From Megascapheus bottae (Eukaryota > Chordata > Mammalia > Rodentia > Geomyidae): a DNA stretch of 64,000 bases. The notes beneath the pieces were generated by a model that was given only the letters and a program-made list of their open reading frames with translations, ran no database searches and had not been told where the DNA came from. Shown piece by piece: positions 34,629 through 45,774 of the stretch. Position 1 is the first letter of the stretch. Each line of letters begins with the position of its first letter. The stretch is taken from assembly GCA_024803745.1 (NCBI GenBank), contig JANJXV010000013.1, positions 9,300,001 through 9,364,000 of the forward strand, given 5' to 3'. The translations under genes were made by a program, and so were the position numbers.

Positions 34629-34748
34629 AGGCAGAATTTCACTATATAGCCCAAGCTAGCCCTGAATTCTTGTAGTCCAGGCGGGTCTCAAACCTGTGAT
34701 CCTCCTGCCTCAGCTTCCTGACTGCTAGGATTACACTACATCTGGCCC
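34629..34748 (-). mobile_element. B1-like 7SL monomer
   Basis: 'gaggcagaatttcactatat', 'tcctgcctcagcttcctgac' and 'aggattacactacatctggc' are classic antisense B1 text. Confidence 0.8.
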
Positions 34749-34784
34749 CAAGCGAAATTTTTGAGTTTAAAAATGTGATGTTGG

Positions 34785-34937
34785 CCTGTCACCCCAGCCA
34801 TCACAGACTGTAAACAGGAGGTCTGGTGCCCACGCCAGCCTGGGAAAAAAAAACGCAAGAAAGGTAAGCAAAAAGGGGGCAGGGGCAGAGCTCCACTGCC
34901 TGACAAGTACAGGGCTCTGAGTTCACACCTTAGAAGT
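34785..34937 (+). mobile_element. 5'-truncated 7SL-ID SINE part of a chimeric insertion
   Basis: It starts within the 7SL unit ('cctgtcaccccagccatcac'), has an A-tract, then an ID-like unit ('cactgcctgacaagtacagg', 'ctgagttcacacctta'). It begins directly after a 16-bp target-site duplication and runs into L1 with no tail or intervening duplication. Confidence 0.6.
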
Positions 34938-35462
34938 TAAGCCACGGAATTATCTTGTGATCCAGCAACTGCATTTGTAGGTATATGCCCCAAGATACTA
35001 TAATCCGGAACTCAAGTAGGTGTTTATGTGCAAATATCATAGCAACATTATTCACAATTGCTAAAAGGTGAAAATAACTCAAATGTTTATCAACAGATCA
35101 GTATGTAAATATAGTATGCATTATATGAATAATGGGGTATTATTCTATTATCTTGTAAAGGAAAGAAATTCTGGTACATACTTCAACAATGAAAAGTGAA
35201 ATAAGGCTACAAAGAGCAATCGTTTTGTGATTCCGCTTAATTGAGCTACAGACAACAGAGGGAGGAGGAGATTGTGGAATTATTGTTAATGGGTATAGAA
35301 CTTCTGTTTGAGGAAAAACATATGGAATGGATAGTGATTAAGTTTGCACAATACCGTAAAAGTACTTAATGCAACAGAATGCTACCAAATCAAATCTAAA
35401 CTGTTAAAATGAGAGGATTTTGTTATATACCTTTTAGTACAATAAAAAAGTCACCAATGAAA
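34938..35462 (+). mobile_element. L1 3' end, 5'-truncated (L1M type)
   Basis: 'attatcttgtgatccagcaa', 'aacattattcacaattgcta', 'tattattctattatcttgta' and 'gtgattccgcttaattgagc' follow the end of L1 ORF2 and the 3' UTR. Ends A-rich. The 16-bp repeat 'aaaaatgtgatgttgg' flanks the SINE+L1 unit at 34769-34784 and 35463-35478. It has no intact frame. Confidence 0.8.
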
Positions 35463-35478
35463 AAAAATGTGATGTTGG

Positions 35479-35824
35479 AAATGGAAATTTTTACTGTTGT
35501 ACTGTTACAGTAACCTCTACAATAAAAGACCCATGGTCTTGTATATAAGAAATAAAAGCTATTGAAACTGAAGCAGAGAGAGAAAATAAAAGATAACTAA
35601 TAACTTGAAGAGAACTTCTGTGACCTATGAGACAATGTTAAGTAATCTAGCATGTAGTTAAGAGTCCCGCAAAGAAATATAAAAATGAGGACATAAAAAT
35701 GTTGGCTAAGAAAAGCACCAGTTCCTTATCAAATCCTGGACATCTAAGCAAATAATTGCCCACAAGTAGTTGGACATGGGTCATCCCACAATTTCAGAAT
35801 TAGCATCCCTTTTCAGGATGATAA
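35479..35824. other. Unique non-coding DNA
   Basis: No recognised feature. Confidence 0.4.
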
Positions 35825-35985
35825 TATTTAAAACCACAATGTATGGAGTGTTCACCAAATGTCTGGCATTGTGGTAAGCCATTAATACACACCTAATTAA
35901 AGTTTTACCCTAAGAAAACCAAAGGGCAAACAGTTAAATGAATTGCCTCCAGTCACATAGAAAGTGAGGCTTCTAGACTGTTCTC
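35825..35985 (-). repeat. MIR
   Basis: 'gagtgttcaccaaatgtctg', 'gcattgtggtaagcc' and 'cagtcacatagaaagtgagg' are in antisense MIR order. Confidence 0.62.
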
Positions 35986-37640
35986 TCAAGATCGATCTTA
36001 AAAGTTGTGCTTTAAAAACATTTTTTTCCCTACAGGAGCCAATTCTTAATCTACTATTCCCATGCTTCTGTGTGTTTGCTCCTTTGGCTCATTCTGTCTG
36101 CTATACTCTTATTTAGCTGGTGTGGTCCATTTCTTTCCCAAGAATACCAAACAAGTACCTTTGGAGACAAAAATTTATTCACAAACCACCCTAAACCCAA
36201 AAGGCAGAACTATACTGTTTTAAGCCATAAGTGTCTAGAGATAAAAAAAAAACACATGTGTTTTCTGTTCTAAAGAAATACACAGATAATCAGAGGAAGA
36301 TCTCAGAGACAAATGAGGTCTGTGTAGGAGGGAAGTTGGCTCTTGAGAGTTGGGAAGCTCTAATCCAGTGGTCAGGGCAGACTTCCTGGAAGAAGCTCCC
36401 TAGGCTTGTAAGCATGGGCCAAAGTATAAAATATGGTTGGAAGAAGAAAGTGATTGTGTCTGGCAACAAAACCAGAGTACATGTAACGGTGGGAAGAAAT
36501 TCCTTTAGGAGCTGCTTTTTCTCCTTCAATTTTTCTTCAGCAGGTTTTAGGGAGTCTAAATTCCTGTTCTTTCCATAAGAGAAGTCTGCTTTAACTCTGG
36601 TTCCCGCTTCCCCTACAGCCCAGGGAATTCAATTCTTTTTGAGTAGACCTACCTTAAGAGTGAACAGTTAATGACTCACAATTTTTCAAATTTAGGGGAA
36701 ATCCATAGTTGTCTCAGCTTTATGGTTTGGTATTATGGGATAATCAAACACAACTATTTCTTAAAATAGCCTGGATCTTTCTCACCCCCTCCCAGGTCCT
36801 TCCTGGCTGCCTATAGAGGCGAGTGGCAAGAAGGGGCAGCCAGGGCTTTGCCTGGGTCCCCACCTCCTTCTCTTTTAACTCTAGACTGTATAATTGGGCC
36901 TTGCAGACAGAGGTTAATTTCCCACTGAGAATTCCCTACCAAAGTAGTATGAGTCCTAGAGAGAAACCAGAGCAGAAATTGCTTTCAGGTGCCACCTGGT
37001 CTGCTGCGTGACTGTGGGGGAGACCATCTGGGGTTACTCAAGGAGCAAGGATTTGGGAAACCAGACCAGAGTGTGAGCTTCATGTGGCCCAGTCAAGAGT
37101 TTTATTCATGGGTAAAGGAGGGATAATAGTACTTGTTGCCCGTAGAAGAAACTCGGGGGCTTTGGAATGGTGCTTATGTGAACAAGCATTAAACAAATGT
37201 TGTAGTTCTTTGGTGCCTGGTAGAGTCCTGCCAGCATCTGCTTTTCTCTCAAGGAATTCTCTCAGAAACTTCCTGGTGACCTACCTCCCACAAGAGGCTG
37301 TAGTAAAGAATTCCATTTTTATCATTTGAAAGACATTTGGCAGTTCAAATGGGATAAAAGGAGACATCTCAGACTTTGCAATATTCCATAGATATGTTAA
37401 AGCAGGACCCCATTGGCATTTTGAACAGCATATCTGCAGCATTCTTAGCACTGCATTGGGATATTAAGTGACATTAGGCCTTCGTAGGCACTATGACAAC
37501 CAAAAATGACATCCACATAGTTCAAGCTAGACCCACCTCACACACACATACTCCTACATCACCTAAGAAATTGTCACTGCATGACAAAGTAACAAGTTGA
37601 TCTCACCTGACATAGTGCATTATCTGTGTCCTAAGTGCAT
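35986..37640. other. Unique non-coding DNA
   Basis: About 1.6 kb with no repeat recognised. The 115-codon frame at 36231-36578 has no recognisable family. Confidence 0.42.
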
Positions 37641-37649
37641 TGCCTTGGA

Positions 37650-37943
37650 ACATTATTGTTAATGTGTATTTATTCTTAATCTCCTTTTTCTGATTATGTA
37701 AGTAATATGCACAGTAGCTGAAAAAGTCAAACAATCAAGAAGTATGACAATTAAAACAATGATAGTTTCCAGAATGAACATTTTAAATATTGATATTATT
37801 TTTTCTTATAAAAAGTAATAAAGTCACATGATTAAAAATTTAAGCAGTGCTAATGCATATCAAATGAAAAGTAAAGGTCTTTAACATTGACCCCATCTAG
37901 TCATTAACTGTTTTAGATATGTTCTTCCAAAAATTACTAATCA
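37650..37943. repeat. Ancient L1-like repeat (before SINE)
   Basis: 'gattatgtaagtaatatgca' and 'gctgaaaaagtcaaacaatc' recall the family at 20555-21160. It resumes after the SINE at about 38220-38300 ('tataaatggaatcctgtact'). Confidence 0.4.
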
Positions 37944-38217
37944 CAGCCAGGTATGGTGGCTCACGCCTATAATCCTAGCTACTCAGGAGGCTGAGATCTG
38001 AGGATCAAGGTTCCAAGCCAGCCCAGGCACAAAAGGACCTGAGTCTCTTATCTCCAATTAACCTCTAGAAAATGGGAGTGGGGCTTGGCTCTATGGTAGG
38101 GCAGTAACCTTGAGCTGAAGAATTCAGGGACAATGCCCAGCCCCAGGGGTAGGGTGGTAGCCTTGAGCTGAAGAGCTCAGGGACAGTGCCCAGGCTAAGT
38201 TCAAGTCCCATACGCAC
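37944..38217 (+). mobile_element. SINE B with 53-bp internal duplication
   Basis: 7SL part 'ggctcacgcctataatccta', linker, then a right module whose centre is present twice: 38098-38141 and 38151-38195 (both contain 'ccttgagctgaaga'). The repeat period is 53 bases. The copy at 57009-57290 has the same layout and period. Confidence 0.9.
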
Positions 38218-38675
38218 AAAAATTTTTTTCTACACACACACATGTGAGCCTAATACCCTTTCCAGATATAAATGGAATCCTGTACTGTATTACTGTTCAG
38301 CGAGTTTGGGCGGGAGGGAGGAAGTGCAACTGAGTCATATATTTTGTAGTTCAGTCCCTGGCAATACATCTCCCTCATCCTTATTGTTCTGAGTTTCCCA
38401 TTATCTGTGGAATTAGGGCCCTGGTAAAGTGGCCCTTGCAGACTGTTCTGCCATGAGATTATTGTCTCTGCCATCTTTGAGGACCCACAGCCCATTAGCG
38501 TCAGTGAGAATATAGGGCAGACATTCAACCAAGTATGAGACACACACTTGGCTAAGCAGGGGTAATTAGAGACACATGAGGGGAAATGAGGATTTTTTTT
38601 CCCCCAGGTCACAGGTATAGCTCAGCCTGTCTATCAGAAGATGCAGCAATCCTCTTTGGGCCACAGTGTCCTTGG
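38218..38675. other. Non-coding DNA
   Basis: Remainder of the old L1-like repeat, then unique sequence. Confidence 0.4.
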
Positions 38676-38935
38676 AAGCTACGTGCTGGTGGTTCATGCC
38701 TATAGTAATGGCTTCTCAGGAGGTTGAGAGCTAACTATTGCTATTGGAAGCCATCTGGACAGGAAAGTCCATGAGATTTTCATATCCAATATACCACCAG
38801 ATAGCTGGAAAGTGGGACATGGCAGAGCGTTTGTCTTAAGTGAAAAAAAAAAAAAACAAAACCAACCCACAGGTGTGAAGCACTGAGTTCAAGCCCCAGT
38901 ATCAGACCCTAAATAAATAAATATATAAAATACAA
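38676..38935 (+). mobile_element. SINE B, diverged, internal A-tract
   Basis: 'tgctggtggttcatgcctat', 'gacaggaaagtccatgagat' and 'ctgagttcaagccccagtat' with an A-tract at 38842-38859. Confidence 0.75.
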
Positions 38936-38941
38936 TTCAGA

Positions 38942-39140
38942 GGGTGGGAGCATAGCCTAGTGGTAAGAATGCTTGCCTAGCATGCACGGAGCCCTGGGTT
39001 CAATTCCGAAGTATCGATTCACAGAAAATGCTGGAAGTAGTACTGTGACTCAAGTGGTAGAGCACTAGCCTTGAGAATGCCCAAGGACAGTGCTCAGACC
39101 CTGAATTCAAGCCTCAGAACTGGCAAAAAAGAAAGAAATT
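38942..39140 (+). mobile_element. SINE A, full length
   Basis: 'tgcttgcctagcatgcacgg', 'tgactcaagtggtagagcac' and 'gaattcaagcctcagaac'. It joins directly to a SINE B at 39141. Confidence 0.9.
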
Positions 39141-39372
39141 GCCAGGGGCTGCTGGCTCATGCCTATAATCCTAGCTACTCAAGAGGCTGAGATCTGAGGA
39201 TCATGATTCAAAGCCAGCCAGGACAAGAAAGACTCTTATCTCCAATGAACCACCAGAAAACCAGAAGTGGGGCTGTACCTCAAAGTGGTAGAGTGCTACC
39301 TTCGAGCTGAAGAGCTCAGGGACAGTGCCTATGCTGGGAGTTTAAGCTTCACAACTCACGAAAATATATAAA
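39141..39372 (+). mobile_element. SINE B, full length
   Basis: 'ggctcatgcctataatccta', 'aaccaccagaaaaccagaag', 'cgagctgaagagctcaggga'. Same orientation and immediately after SINE A, so one probably landed in the other's A tail. Confidence 0.9.
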
Positions 39373-40345
39373 TAAGCAACCAAAATTCAAGGAGTAAGGG
39401 CAAAGCGACTTTTACATCAATAATGTATCTGTGAGCCAAATTTTTTGAAATTAAGTTCTGAAATGATCCTGTGATTCAATAAAGAGGAAGAAGTGCAGAG
39501 TCATGCTTTTTTTCTAAACTCTAAACCAAGCCATGAGTGCATTCATTAAGCATTGCAGCTATTTATTTATTTGGAAGGGGACAGCAGGGGGAATGCATTG
39601 GGAATGATAGAGGCCCATCACAGGACAGAAGGAATGGGGAATTCCTCTCTGCATGAAGTACAGAGTCGCTGTAGCTGTTTAACCCCAAGATGAGAAGGAG
39701 GAACTATGGTTTAATTACTCTCTGTGCATATATGGAGGCTTTCTCTGAAGACAGTTCTTAACACTTGTTCAACATGTTCTCAGAAGACGAAGCAAAAGAA
39801 AAGGAGCTGAAATGAAAGCAGTTGAAATTTGTGTGAGGTGGGAAGGCATTTATTTGATTATTAGGATGAAATAAAAAGTAGAAAGCTGAAGTTGCTACCA
39901 AAGGATGTGGCAGTCTCTAGCTCCAGATACATGTCAAATGTAGTTAAAACATCCACCGGGAGACAAAAAGACGGAGCTAACATGTTTTACTAGATGCTTT
40001 CCTGTGGTCCTGTAGGCTTTCTTTCTTTCTTTCTTTAAGTGCTAAGTTCTGTCAAAAGGCTAATGTTAATAGAATCTAGAACAGTCTCACCTTGATGATG
40101 AATATTCTAACAAGAACAGACTAGTATCCAGCACAGCTAAACTCTTATGCTCCAGGCCTTCAATCAGACCAGCTTATTAATAAACAAGTTGTAATTTTTT
40201 TTATTTCTACTCTCTGAGGTTTGATTTAGAATGCAGCTGAGAGCTTACAGCTATGATATGCATTGGCTAAGAGCAATAGTGTGAGGAAATATCCTTGTGA
40301 TTCCTATAAGATCTGAGTTCTTCATCATTTCATTCAAGCAGCCTT
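39373..40345. other. Unique DNA with short (CTTT)n
   Basis: A CTTT run at 40017-40036. No other feature recognised. Confidence 0.42.
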
Positions 40346-40830
40346 CTCTTTTGCATTAGTTTTCAAATGTCATATGACCAAATACTCTGAAATTTAGCTG
40401 CTTAGATTATCTGTTCATTATTTTACAGGGTTCCTAAGGGTTAGGAATTTATGAGCCACTTAATCAGCTGGTCTGTGTCTCAGCTAGGTTGGGGTCTTGA
40501 CCAGTTGAAGACTTGAGCAGGCCTGGAAGACCTTCTTCCCAGATGGCACAGTGATAGTTAACAGACTGAGGCTGTCTGTGGACAAGAAGTCTGAGCTTCT
40601 CACCCCATGTACCTCTTCATAGCCTCCTACATGTCTTCGTGGTTATTTGTTTCCCAGAAAAGTGATCAGAACAAACACAACCACCAGGTCTTTTCTGACC
40701 TATGCTTGAAAGTCATACTCTTTATTTCCACAAACTTGTGCTCAATTCACAAGCCAGATCCACTGTGTGAGAATTACACAAAAGAATGAGTGAATACCCA
40801 AAACTACAGATAACGGGTTGCCATCTTGGA
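40346..40830 (+). repeat. Ancient L1M 3'-end-type repeat
   Basis: 'tgaaatttagctgcttagat', 'ggtctgtgtctcagctaggt' and 'caccaggtcttttctgacct' are in the order of the family also seen at 31630-32565. The short frame inside has no protein meaning. Confidence 0.5.
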
Positions 40831-40924
40831 GACTGACTACATCTTAATAGCCCTTAGAGAGGTACAGACCTGACACTGAGTCCTGGCTGTATGTTGGCAA
40901 GTTGCCTGGAGGAACTGGGACTAT

Positions 40925-41011
40925 GATGAGGCACACTGCACCACAGTAGAATGCTTTCTTAGCAAGCATGAGGCCTTGAATTCAATCTCCAATGTATTCC
41001 CTGAAAAACAA
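40925..41011 (+). mobile_element. ID-like SINE fragment
   Basis: 'gcaccacagtagaatgcttt', 'cttagcaagcatgaggcctt', 'gaattcaatctcc'. Confidence 0.6.
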
Positions 41012-41014
41012 ATG

Positions 41015-41280
41015 ACTAGCTGGGCACTGGTGACTCACGCCTATAATCCTAACTACACAGAAGCTAAACCCTGAAAGATCATAGTTGAAAGGCCAGCCTG
41101 GACAGGAAGTCCATGACACTTTTATCTAATTAACCAGCAAAATACTGGACTAGAGGCATGGCTCAAGTAGTAGAGCACCAGCCAGAAGCAAGAAAGCTAA
41201 GGGAGAGCGCAAGGCCCTGAATTAAAACTCTGGTGCACAAAAAGAGAAAAGAGGAGAGGAGACAAGAAAAGACAAAAGAA
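41015..41280 (+). mobile_element. SINE B, diverged
   Basis: 'gactcacgcctataatccta', 'tctaattaaccagcaaaata' and 'ggctcaagtagtagagcacc', then a purine-rich tail. Confidence 0.8.
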
Positions 41281-41370
41281 GATATACCTTGTCTTCTGTC
41301 AGATTCTTCATCTATCAAATAGAAATGATAGTACCTGCTTCTCAGACTCATCATAAAAATTAGATGGGTT

Positions 41371-41578
41371 AATCCAGGTAAGGTGGCACACTCCTATAAT
41401 CCCAGTTACTCAGTAGGCTGATGCAGGAATATTGCAAGCTCAAGACCAGTTTAGGCAATTTAATAACATCTTGTCTTAAGATTTCCAAAAAAAGTAATAA
41501 TATATGGGATGTGGATGTAGCTCAATAGTAAAGCATTTGCATAGCTTGCATATAGTCCTATTACTGGAAGAAAATAAA
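41371..41578 (+). mobile_element. Old B1 + ID dimer
   Basis: 'ggtggcacactcctataatc', 'ggctgatgcaggaatattgc' and 'gatgtagctcaatagtaaag': the second unit keeps the original ID-type A box, unlike the SINE B right module. Confidence 0.75.
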
Positions 41579-41659
41579 AGGCTTAGATGAGATCGGATGA
41601 AGAAGTATTTCAGTGCCAACCATATGGCAAGTACCCTGTCATAACTGCTTTTTCATTAT

Positions 41660-42165
41660 TACTTTGAGAAATTTCACATTGATCTTTTTTTCAGAATTAT
41701 ATTTGATGTGGCTTCCTTTGGGAACATTTTTAAGAATAACATGTGTACACTATCATGTATAGTGTAGGTGAATGTAGAGTTCATTGATACTTTACAATGT
41801 GTCCCATCTCTGGAGCAGTAATTCAGATCAAGATATAAAAGTTTGTCATCAAACTCATAAGGTTCCTCCTGTATCCACTGTTCTACTCCGTAAATATTCC
41901 TAATTTGCCTGCCATTGGGCTTTATAGAAACAGAATTATGTGGTGTATACTCTCGTGTCTGGCTTCTCTCACTTGCCACAAATGTGTAACAGTCTATGCG
42001 ATTCATCCATAGTGTTGCATTTATCAATCTTTTTCTTTCTAAATTGCTATAAAGCTTCATATGTTGGGGATACTATAATTTATTTATCAGTTCATCTGGT
42101 GATAAGCATTTAGTTTGCTGTCAGTGTTATGAATGAAACTTCTATGAAATAGCTATTATTGTACT
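41660..42165 (-). repeat. Ancient L1M 3' region
   Basis: 'gtgtctggcttctctcactt', 'gcgattcatccatagtgttg', 'tatttatcagttcatctggt' match a common old L1 tail read antisense. The 128-codon minus frame is incidental. Confidence 0.7.
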
Positions 42166-42285
42166 ATAATCATAGAGTAGATTAGGGACAGGAGTAAACC
42201 CCACAGAAAAACAATTGTGACTGACTGAGAAATCATGCCATTATTGTTGATATATTATTGCTCCTAAAAATTATTATGCTGCCCA

Positions 42286-42512
42286 GGCCACTGGTGGCTC
42301 AGGCCTGAAATCCTAACAACTCTGGAGGCTGAAATATGGGGATTATGATTTGAAGACAGCCCATGCAGGAAGGTCCATGAGACTCTTATCTCCAGCTAGC
42401 CAGCAGAAAGCTGGAAATGGAGCTGTGGTTCAAGTGGTAGCGTGCCAACCTAGATCAATAAAAAGCTGAGGAAGAGTACTAGGTCCTGATTTTTGCCCAG
42501 TACTGGCAAAAT
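42286..42512 (+). mobile_element. SINE B
   Basis: 'gccactggtggctcaggcct', 'gactcttatctccagctagc' and 'ggttcaagtggtagcgtgcc'. Diverged at the 3' end. Confidence 0.8.
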
Positions 42513-42536
42513 ACTGTTTCTGTAGAGCAGGAAAAA

Positions 42537-42572
42537 TTATATATATATATATATATACATACATACATTCAT
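42537..42572. repeat. (AT)n/(CATA)n microsatellite
   Basis: TATA repeats then TACA/CATA units. Confidence 0.9.
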
Positions 42573-42783
42573 ATACAGTAATAATATAGAAATAGGAGCA
42601 TATTGTTTATATTATATAAAATTTATTTCCTTAATATACAGAAATCCTATATACATAGAAAAAATTAACAGCCTAGTAAGTAAAAAATATGCAATGAATG
42701 ACATAGGACAATTCACATCTAAGCAAATACTTCCATTTGCTTAGAAAAAAATCTTTAAACTCACTAATAATTAATGAATATCA

Positions 42784-42995
42784 AGCTGAGTACAGTGATT
42801 CAAGCCTATAATTCTAGCTACTTGCAAGGAGGCTGAGATCAGGAAGATCACAGTTCAAGACCAGCCCAGGCATGAAGTTCTCTAGACCCATGTCAACCAG
42901 TTAATGACTGAGCTTGATGTCAGGCATCTGTCATTCCAGCTATGTGCAAAGTTGGCCAGAGCCTACATGTAAGACCCTATTAAAACTACAAGTAG
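42784..42995 (+). mobile_element. 7SL-7SL dimer SINE
   Basis: First unit 'caagcctataattctagcta', junction 'aaccagttaatgactgagct', second unit 'ggcatctgtcattccagcta' and 'gtaagaccctatt'. Same architecture as the host element at 4591. Confidence 0.68.
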
Positions 42996-43427
42996 TTTTA
43001 ACATTTTTAATCCTTCTTTATCTGATATAGAGAATCCTAAAGCACAGTTGATATTCATTATTTTTGACAGTACTGGTATTTGCACTCAGAACTTCACATA
43101 TGCTGTCTTTGTTTTATTACTTTAAATAGTGACTCACACTTATGCCCTTTAGAGCCTGAACTGAAATCCCATTTATAATTCCAGTGTGAGAACCTGATCC
43201 TAAAGCACCACTGTTGGGGTGAATTTGCTGCTATGGTGGGACAATTCCTATGTTTCCCAATGTGGGAGCAACAATGAGACACTTCAAACATGGTCATTGT
43301 GTTGGGGTCCTTTATCTTCTCTTTACTTTTAATTGAAATTAAAGTTTCAAATGGTTGCTGCCTTAGTCAGCCCAGCTCTAGAGCTGATTTTTCTTAATTA
43401 CTTTGCTATATTAGTTGAGATTAGAGC
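42996..43427. other. Non-coding DNA
   Basis: A small antisense ID-like piece may lie near 43067-43115 ('cagtactggtatttgcactc'). Otherwise unique. Confidence 0.35.
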
Positions 43428-43952
43428 ATTCCCCACTCATCCATGGGAACATGTTCCAAAATCCTCAGGAATGTTGCATTTTCTTATAGATCGCCAGGGT
43501 AGTTGAATTTGTAAATCAAGCACAGTTAGAGATTATAACAATAACTAACAATAGACTAGAATAATTAGAGCGATGGAGTATAAGAAATGCTAAAGGAATG
43601 TGGTCTCTAAATATTTTGCACTTTTACCTTTTCAATTAGATACAACACTGGTTTCTCTTTGGCTTATCTGAATTAGCATCACTATTCTTGCCCTTTGGGA
43701 CCACTGTGAAGTAAAATAAAGGTTACTTATATACATTGTCATGTGGGGATCATGAGACAGATAGTTACTTGGTGATTAGCAGGTGACAACGAATCTCCAG
43801 AGGCCACAGTGGGGAGGTCACAAACTTTTATCATGCTATTCAGAATTGTATGCAACTTAAAACCATATGAATTGTTATTCCATGTAATCTTTTCAATCTA
43901 AGGTTGACTGTAGGATACAAAGTCATAGAAAGCAAAATACTGTATAAGTAGG
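43428..43952 (+). mobile_element. Ancient non-autonomous DNA transposon, near full length
   Basis: 'cattccccactcatccatgg', 'ttgtaaatcaagcacagtta', 'gagattataacaataactaa', 'gaatgtggtctctaaatatt' and the end 'atactgtataagtaggg' follow, in order, a common mammalian fossil element (Tigger/mariner type, name uncertain). No transposase frame. Confidence 0.65.
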
Positions 43953-43954
43953 GT

Positions 43955-44128
43955 ATCAGTGGCTTGTCAAGAGGCTGAGATTATAGTTCAAAGTCAGCCT
44001 GGAGGTAATTCTACAAGACTTTCTTCAAAATAGCCTGCAAATGCTACTTTGGCTCAAGGGTAGGGCACTAACTAAGCAAGCATGAGTGGCTGAGTTCAAA
44101 CCCAAATACTGACAAAGCAAAAACAAAT
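43955..44128 (+). mobile_element. SINE B, internally deleted
   Basis: 'ggcttgtcaagaggctgaga', 'ggctcaagggtagggcacta', 'gctgagttcaaacccaaata'. It abuts the DNA transposon end. Confidence 0.75.
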
Positions 44129-44434
44129 CTATGAATGAAGGGAATGTTTACTAGTGGTATTTTAAGCAATGGCTGCGATAGTATTTGGGGATATTAGAAG
44201 GGAAGCTGAATGTAAGCAGATTCTGGGCTGCCTCTGAAGTGATCAGAGAGTTTCTTGTCTATAACAACACACTGGAGATAGGATTTCAGCATTGGATTTG
44301 GGAGGAGTAAGAAGGCAGATTCTAGGAAGGGGCTGGAGAGGGGCTGATTTTCAAGGCTGAGTCCATCAATGAGATTTTGAGCCTAAAGAACAAATGCAGT
44401 CCCCAACACCTCATCCTGCTATAATACTACAGTA
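44129..44434. other. Unique non-coding DNA
   Basis: No recognised feature. Confidence 0.4.
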
Positions 44435-44595
44435 GCTTCATTTATCCTACCCTATGCCTGACATCAATACAACCAGTCAGAGGTTGTTATCCCCATTTGG
44501 CATGGAAGAAAACTAAGATGCAGAGAGACTGAATAGTTTACCACAAATGAGATCTGAACTTCAAATTTCCTGGTTTCAAAACCCAATCCCCTCAC
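44435..44595 (-). repeat. MIR
   Basis: 'gttgttatccccatttggca', 'tggaagaaaactaagatgca' and 'gagagactgaatagtttacc' are in antisense MIR order. Confidence 0.75.
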
Positions 44596-45269
44596 CTCCC
44601 ATTGGAGAACTCGAATCCTAGCATGGGGCAGAGAAAGCCAGAGTCAGCATGGCCCAGAGTGTCCCATTGTTAGAGTCCCCTTTCCCATCTGTTTCTTCTG
44701 TAACCATCTGAGTTGCCCTGTTTCACAGCTGACAAAGTTAGATCCTGGTGATACTTCTTTGAGCTAGTCAAGGTCACAAAGGAAGATACTGACAAGGTAA
44801 CACCAGAAGCCAGGCTCTTGATTCCCTGTCTTAAGCTTTTACCCTGTTCATCCCTCCAAGCTCCCATGGGACTCTCAATGACAAGAGAATATCCAGAAAC
44901 AAGGCTTGCCTCTAACAGCCTGTAGAACAGGGTAATAGGCTTCAGAGGCCTAGCAGAGGTTACCTTGTCTTCTGATAGTCTCCTGCTAGGTACAACACAA
45001 GCCTCAACTTGGAGAAACCTCTGGTCTTCAGCATGTACCACACTGTACACTGCTCTGTCCTTTCTCATCAGAATCCCAATTAGACTTGATTTCCCTATCT
45101 GTGTCCCCAATGAACAGGGTACACCCTGCCACACAGTAGCCTCAGTTCTGGTTGCAGAATGAAAGTACAGAGGAGGGCACAGATGAAAGAACTCTGGCAC
45201 AAACAGCCATTTCCCTTACCTAAAACAGGTGTTAACAACATCTAGCAGGTCCATTGTGAATTCAAGTAT
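44596..45269. other. Non-coding DNA with the window's longest ORF
   Basis: A 176-codon antisense frame (44670-45200) has no recognisable domain; weak MIR-like text lies near 44760-44830. I regard the frame as chance. Confidence 0.4.
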
Positions 45270-45425
45270 CTACAGTGTTGGACACAATGCATGCTCCATA
45301 AGTCTGTAAGTTCCTTGAGGACAATGTCACTGGCCCAAAGCACATGACTACACAGGGCCCAACATATATGCCTCTCAATAAATGAATTCATTCATTGACT
45401 CATCATTCATTCAAATAAATGATTG
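45270..45425 (+). repeat. L2 3' end
   Basis: 'gtctgtaagttccttgagga', 'catatatgcctctcaataaa' and repeated 'attcattc' fit the L2 terminus. Confidence 0.65.
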
Positions 45426-45676
45426 ACAGGATGAATAAACAAGCAGTTTAACGGATAAATATAAATGTCCTGAGACATTTTGGAGGACCTCAGACTAGGT
45501 AAAAAGATGTGAGTTCTCTTCCTGCCTAGGAAGGATGTGGCATTTGAAGCAGACTTTGAGGAACAGATAAGGGTGTTACTGGTAACACAGATAAGGGTGT
45601 AGCTGGTAACCCTGAGAGCTAGTTTTGGAGATCCTCTGCAGGTAGTGGCAGGGACAGTCCTCTAGAGTATTTGTTG
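45426..45676. other. Unique DNA with a short tandem unit
   Basis: 'cagataagggtgt' occurs at 45565-45577 and again at 45589-45601, a 24-base local duplication. Confidence 0.6.
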
Positions 45677-45774
45677 TCTATTTTGTAGTACTGAGGTTTG
45701 GGTGAGTCACACTTGCTAGGCAGGAGCTTTACTGCTTCAGGCAGTGCTTTACTGCTCCCGGGGCGGTAGGGAGC
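45677..45774 (-). mobile_element. Composite 7SL-7SL-ID SINE, ID part (interrupted)
   Basis: 'tgtagtactgaggtttgggt' and 'gctaggcaggagctttactg'. The 7SL units lie at 46017-46245 beyond a nested SINE B. Confidence 0.65.

Noticed and set aside
38942..39372. Tandem array or CRISPR-like arrangement from back-to-back SINEs
   Set aside because: These are two different SINE families side by side, with no spacer-repeat pattern. The genome is mammalian.
41674..42060. 128-codon minus-strand frame
   Set aside because: It lies entirely in an ancient L1 3' region and does not correspond to an L1 protein.
44670..45200. Longest frame, 176 codons, minus strand
   Set aside because: No domain, signal or splice context, and its composition is ordinary. 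Probably chance.
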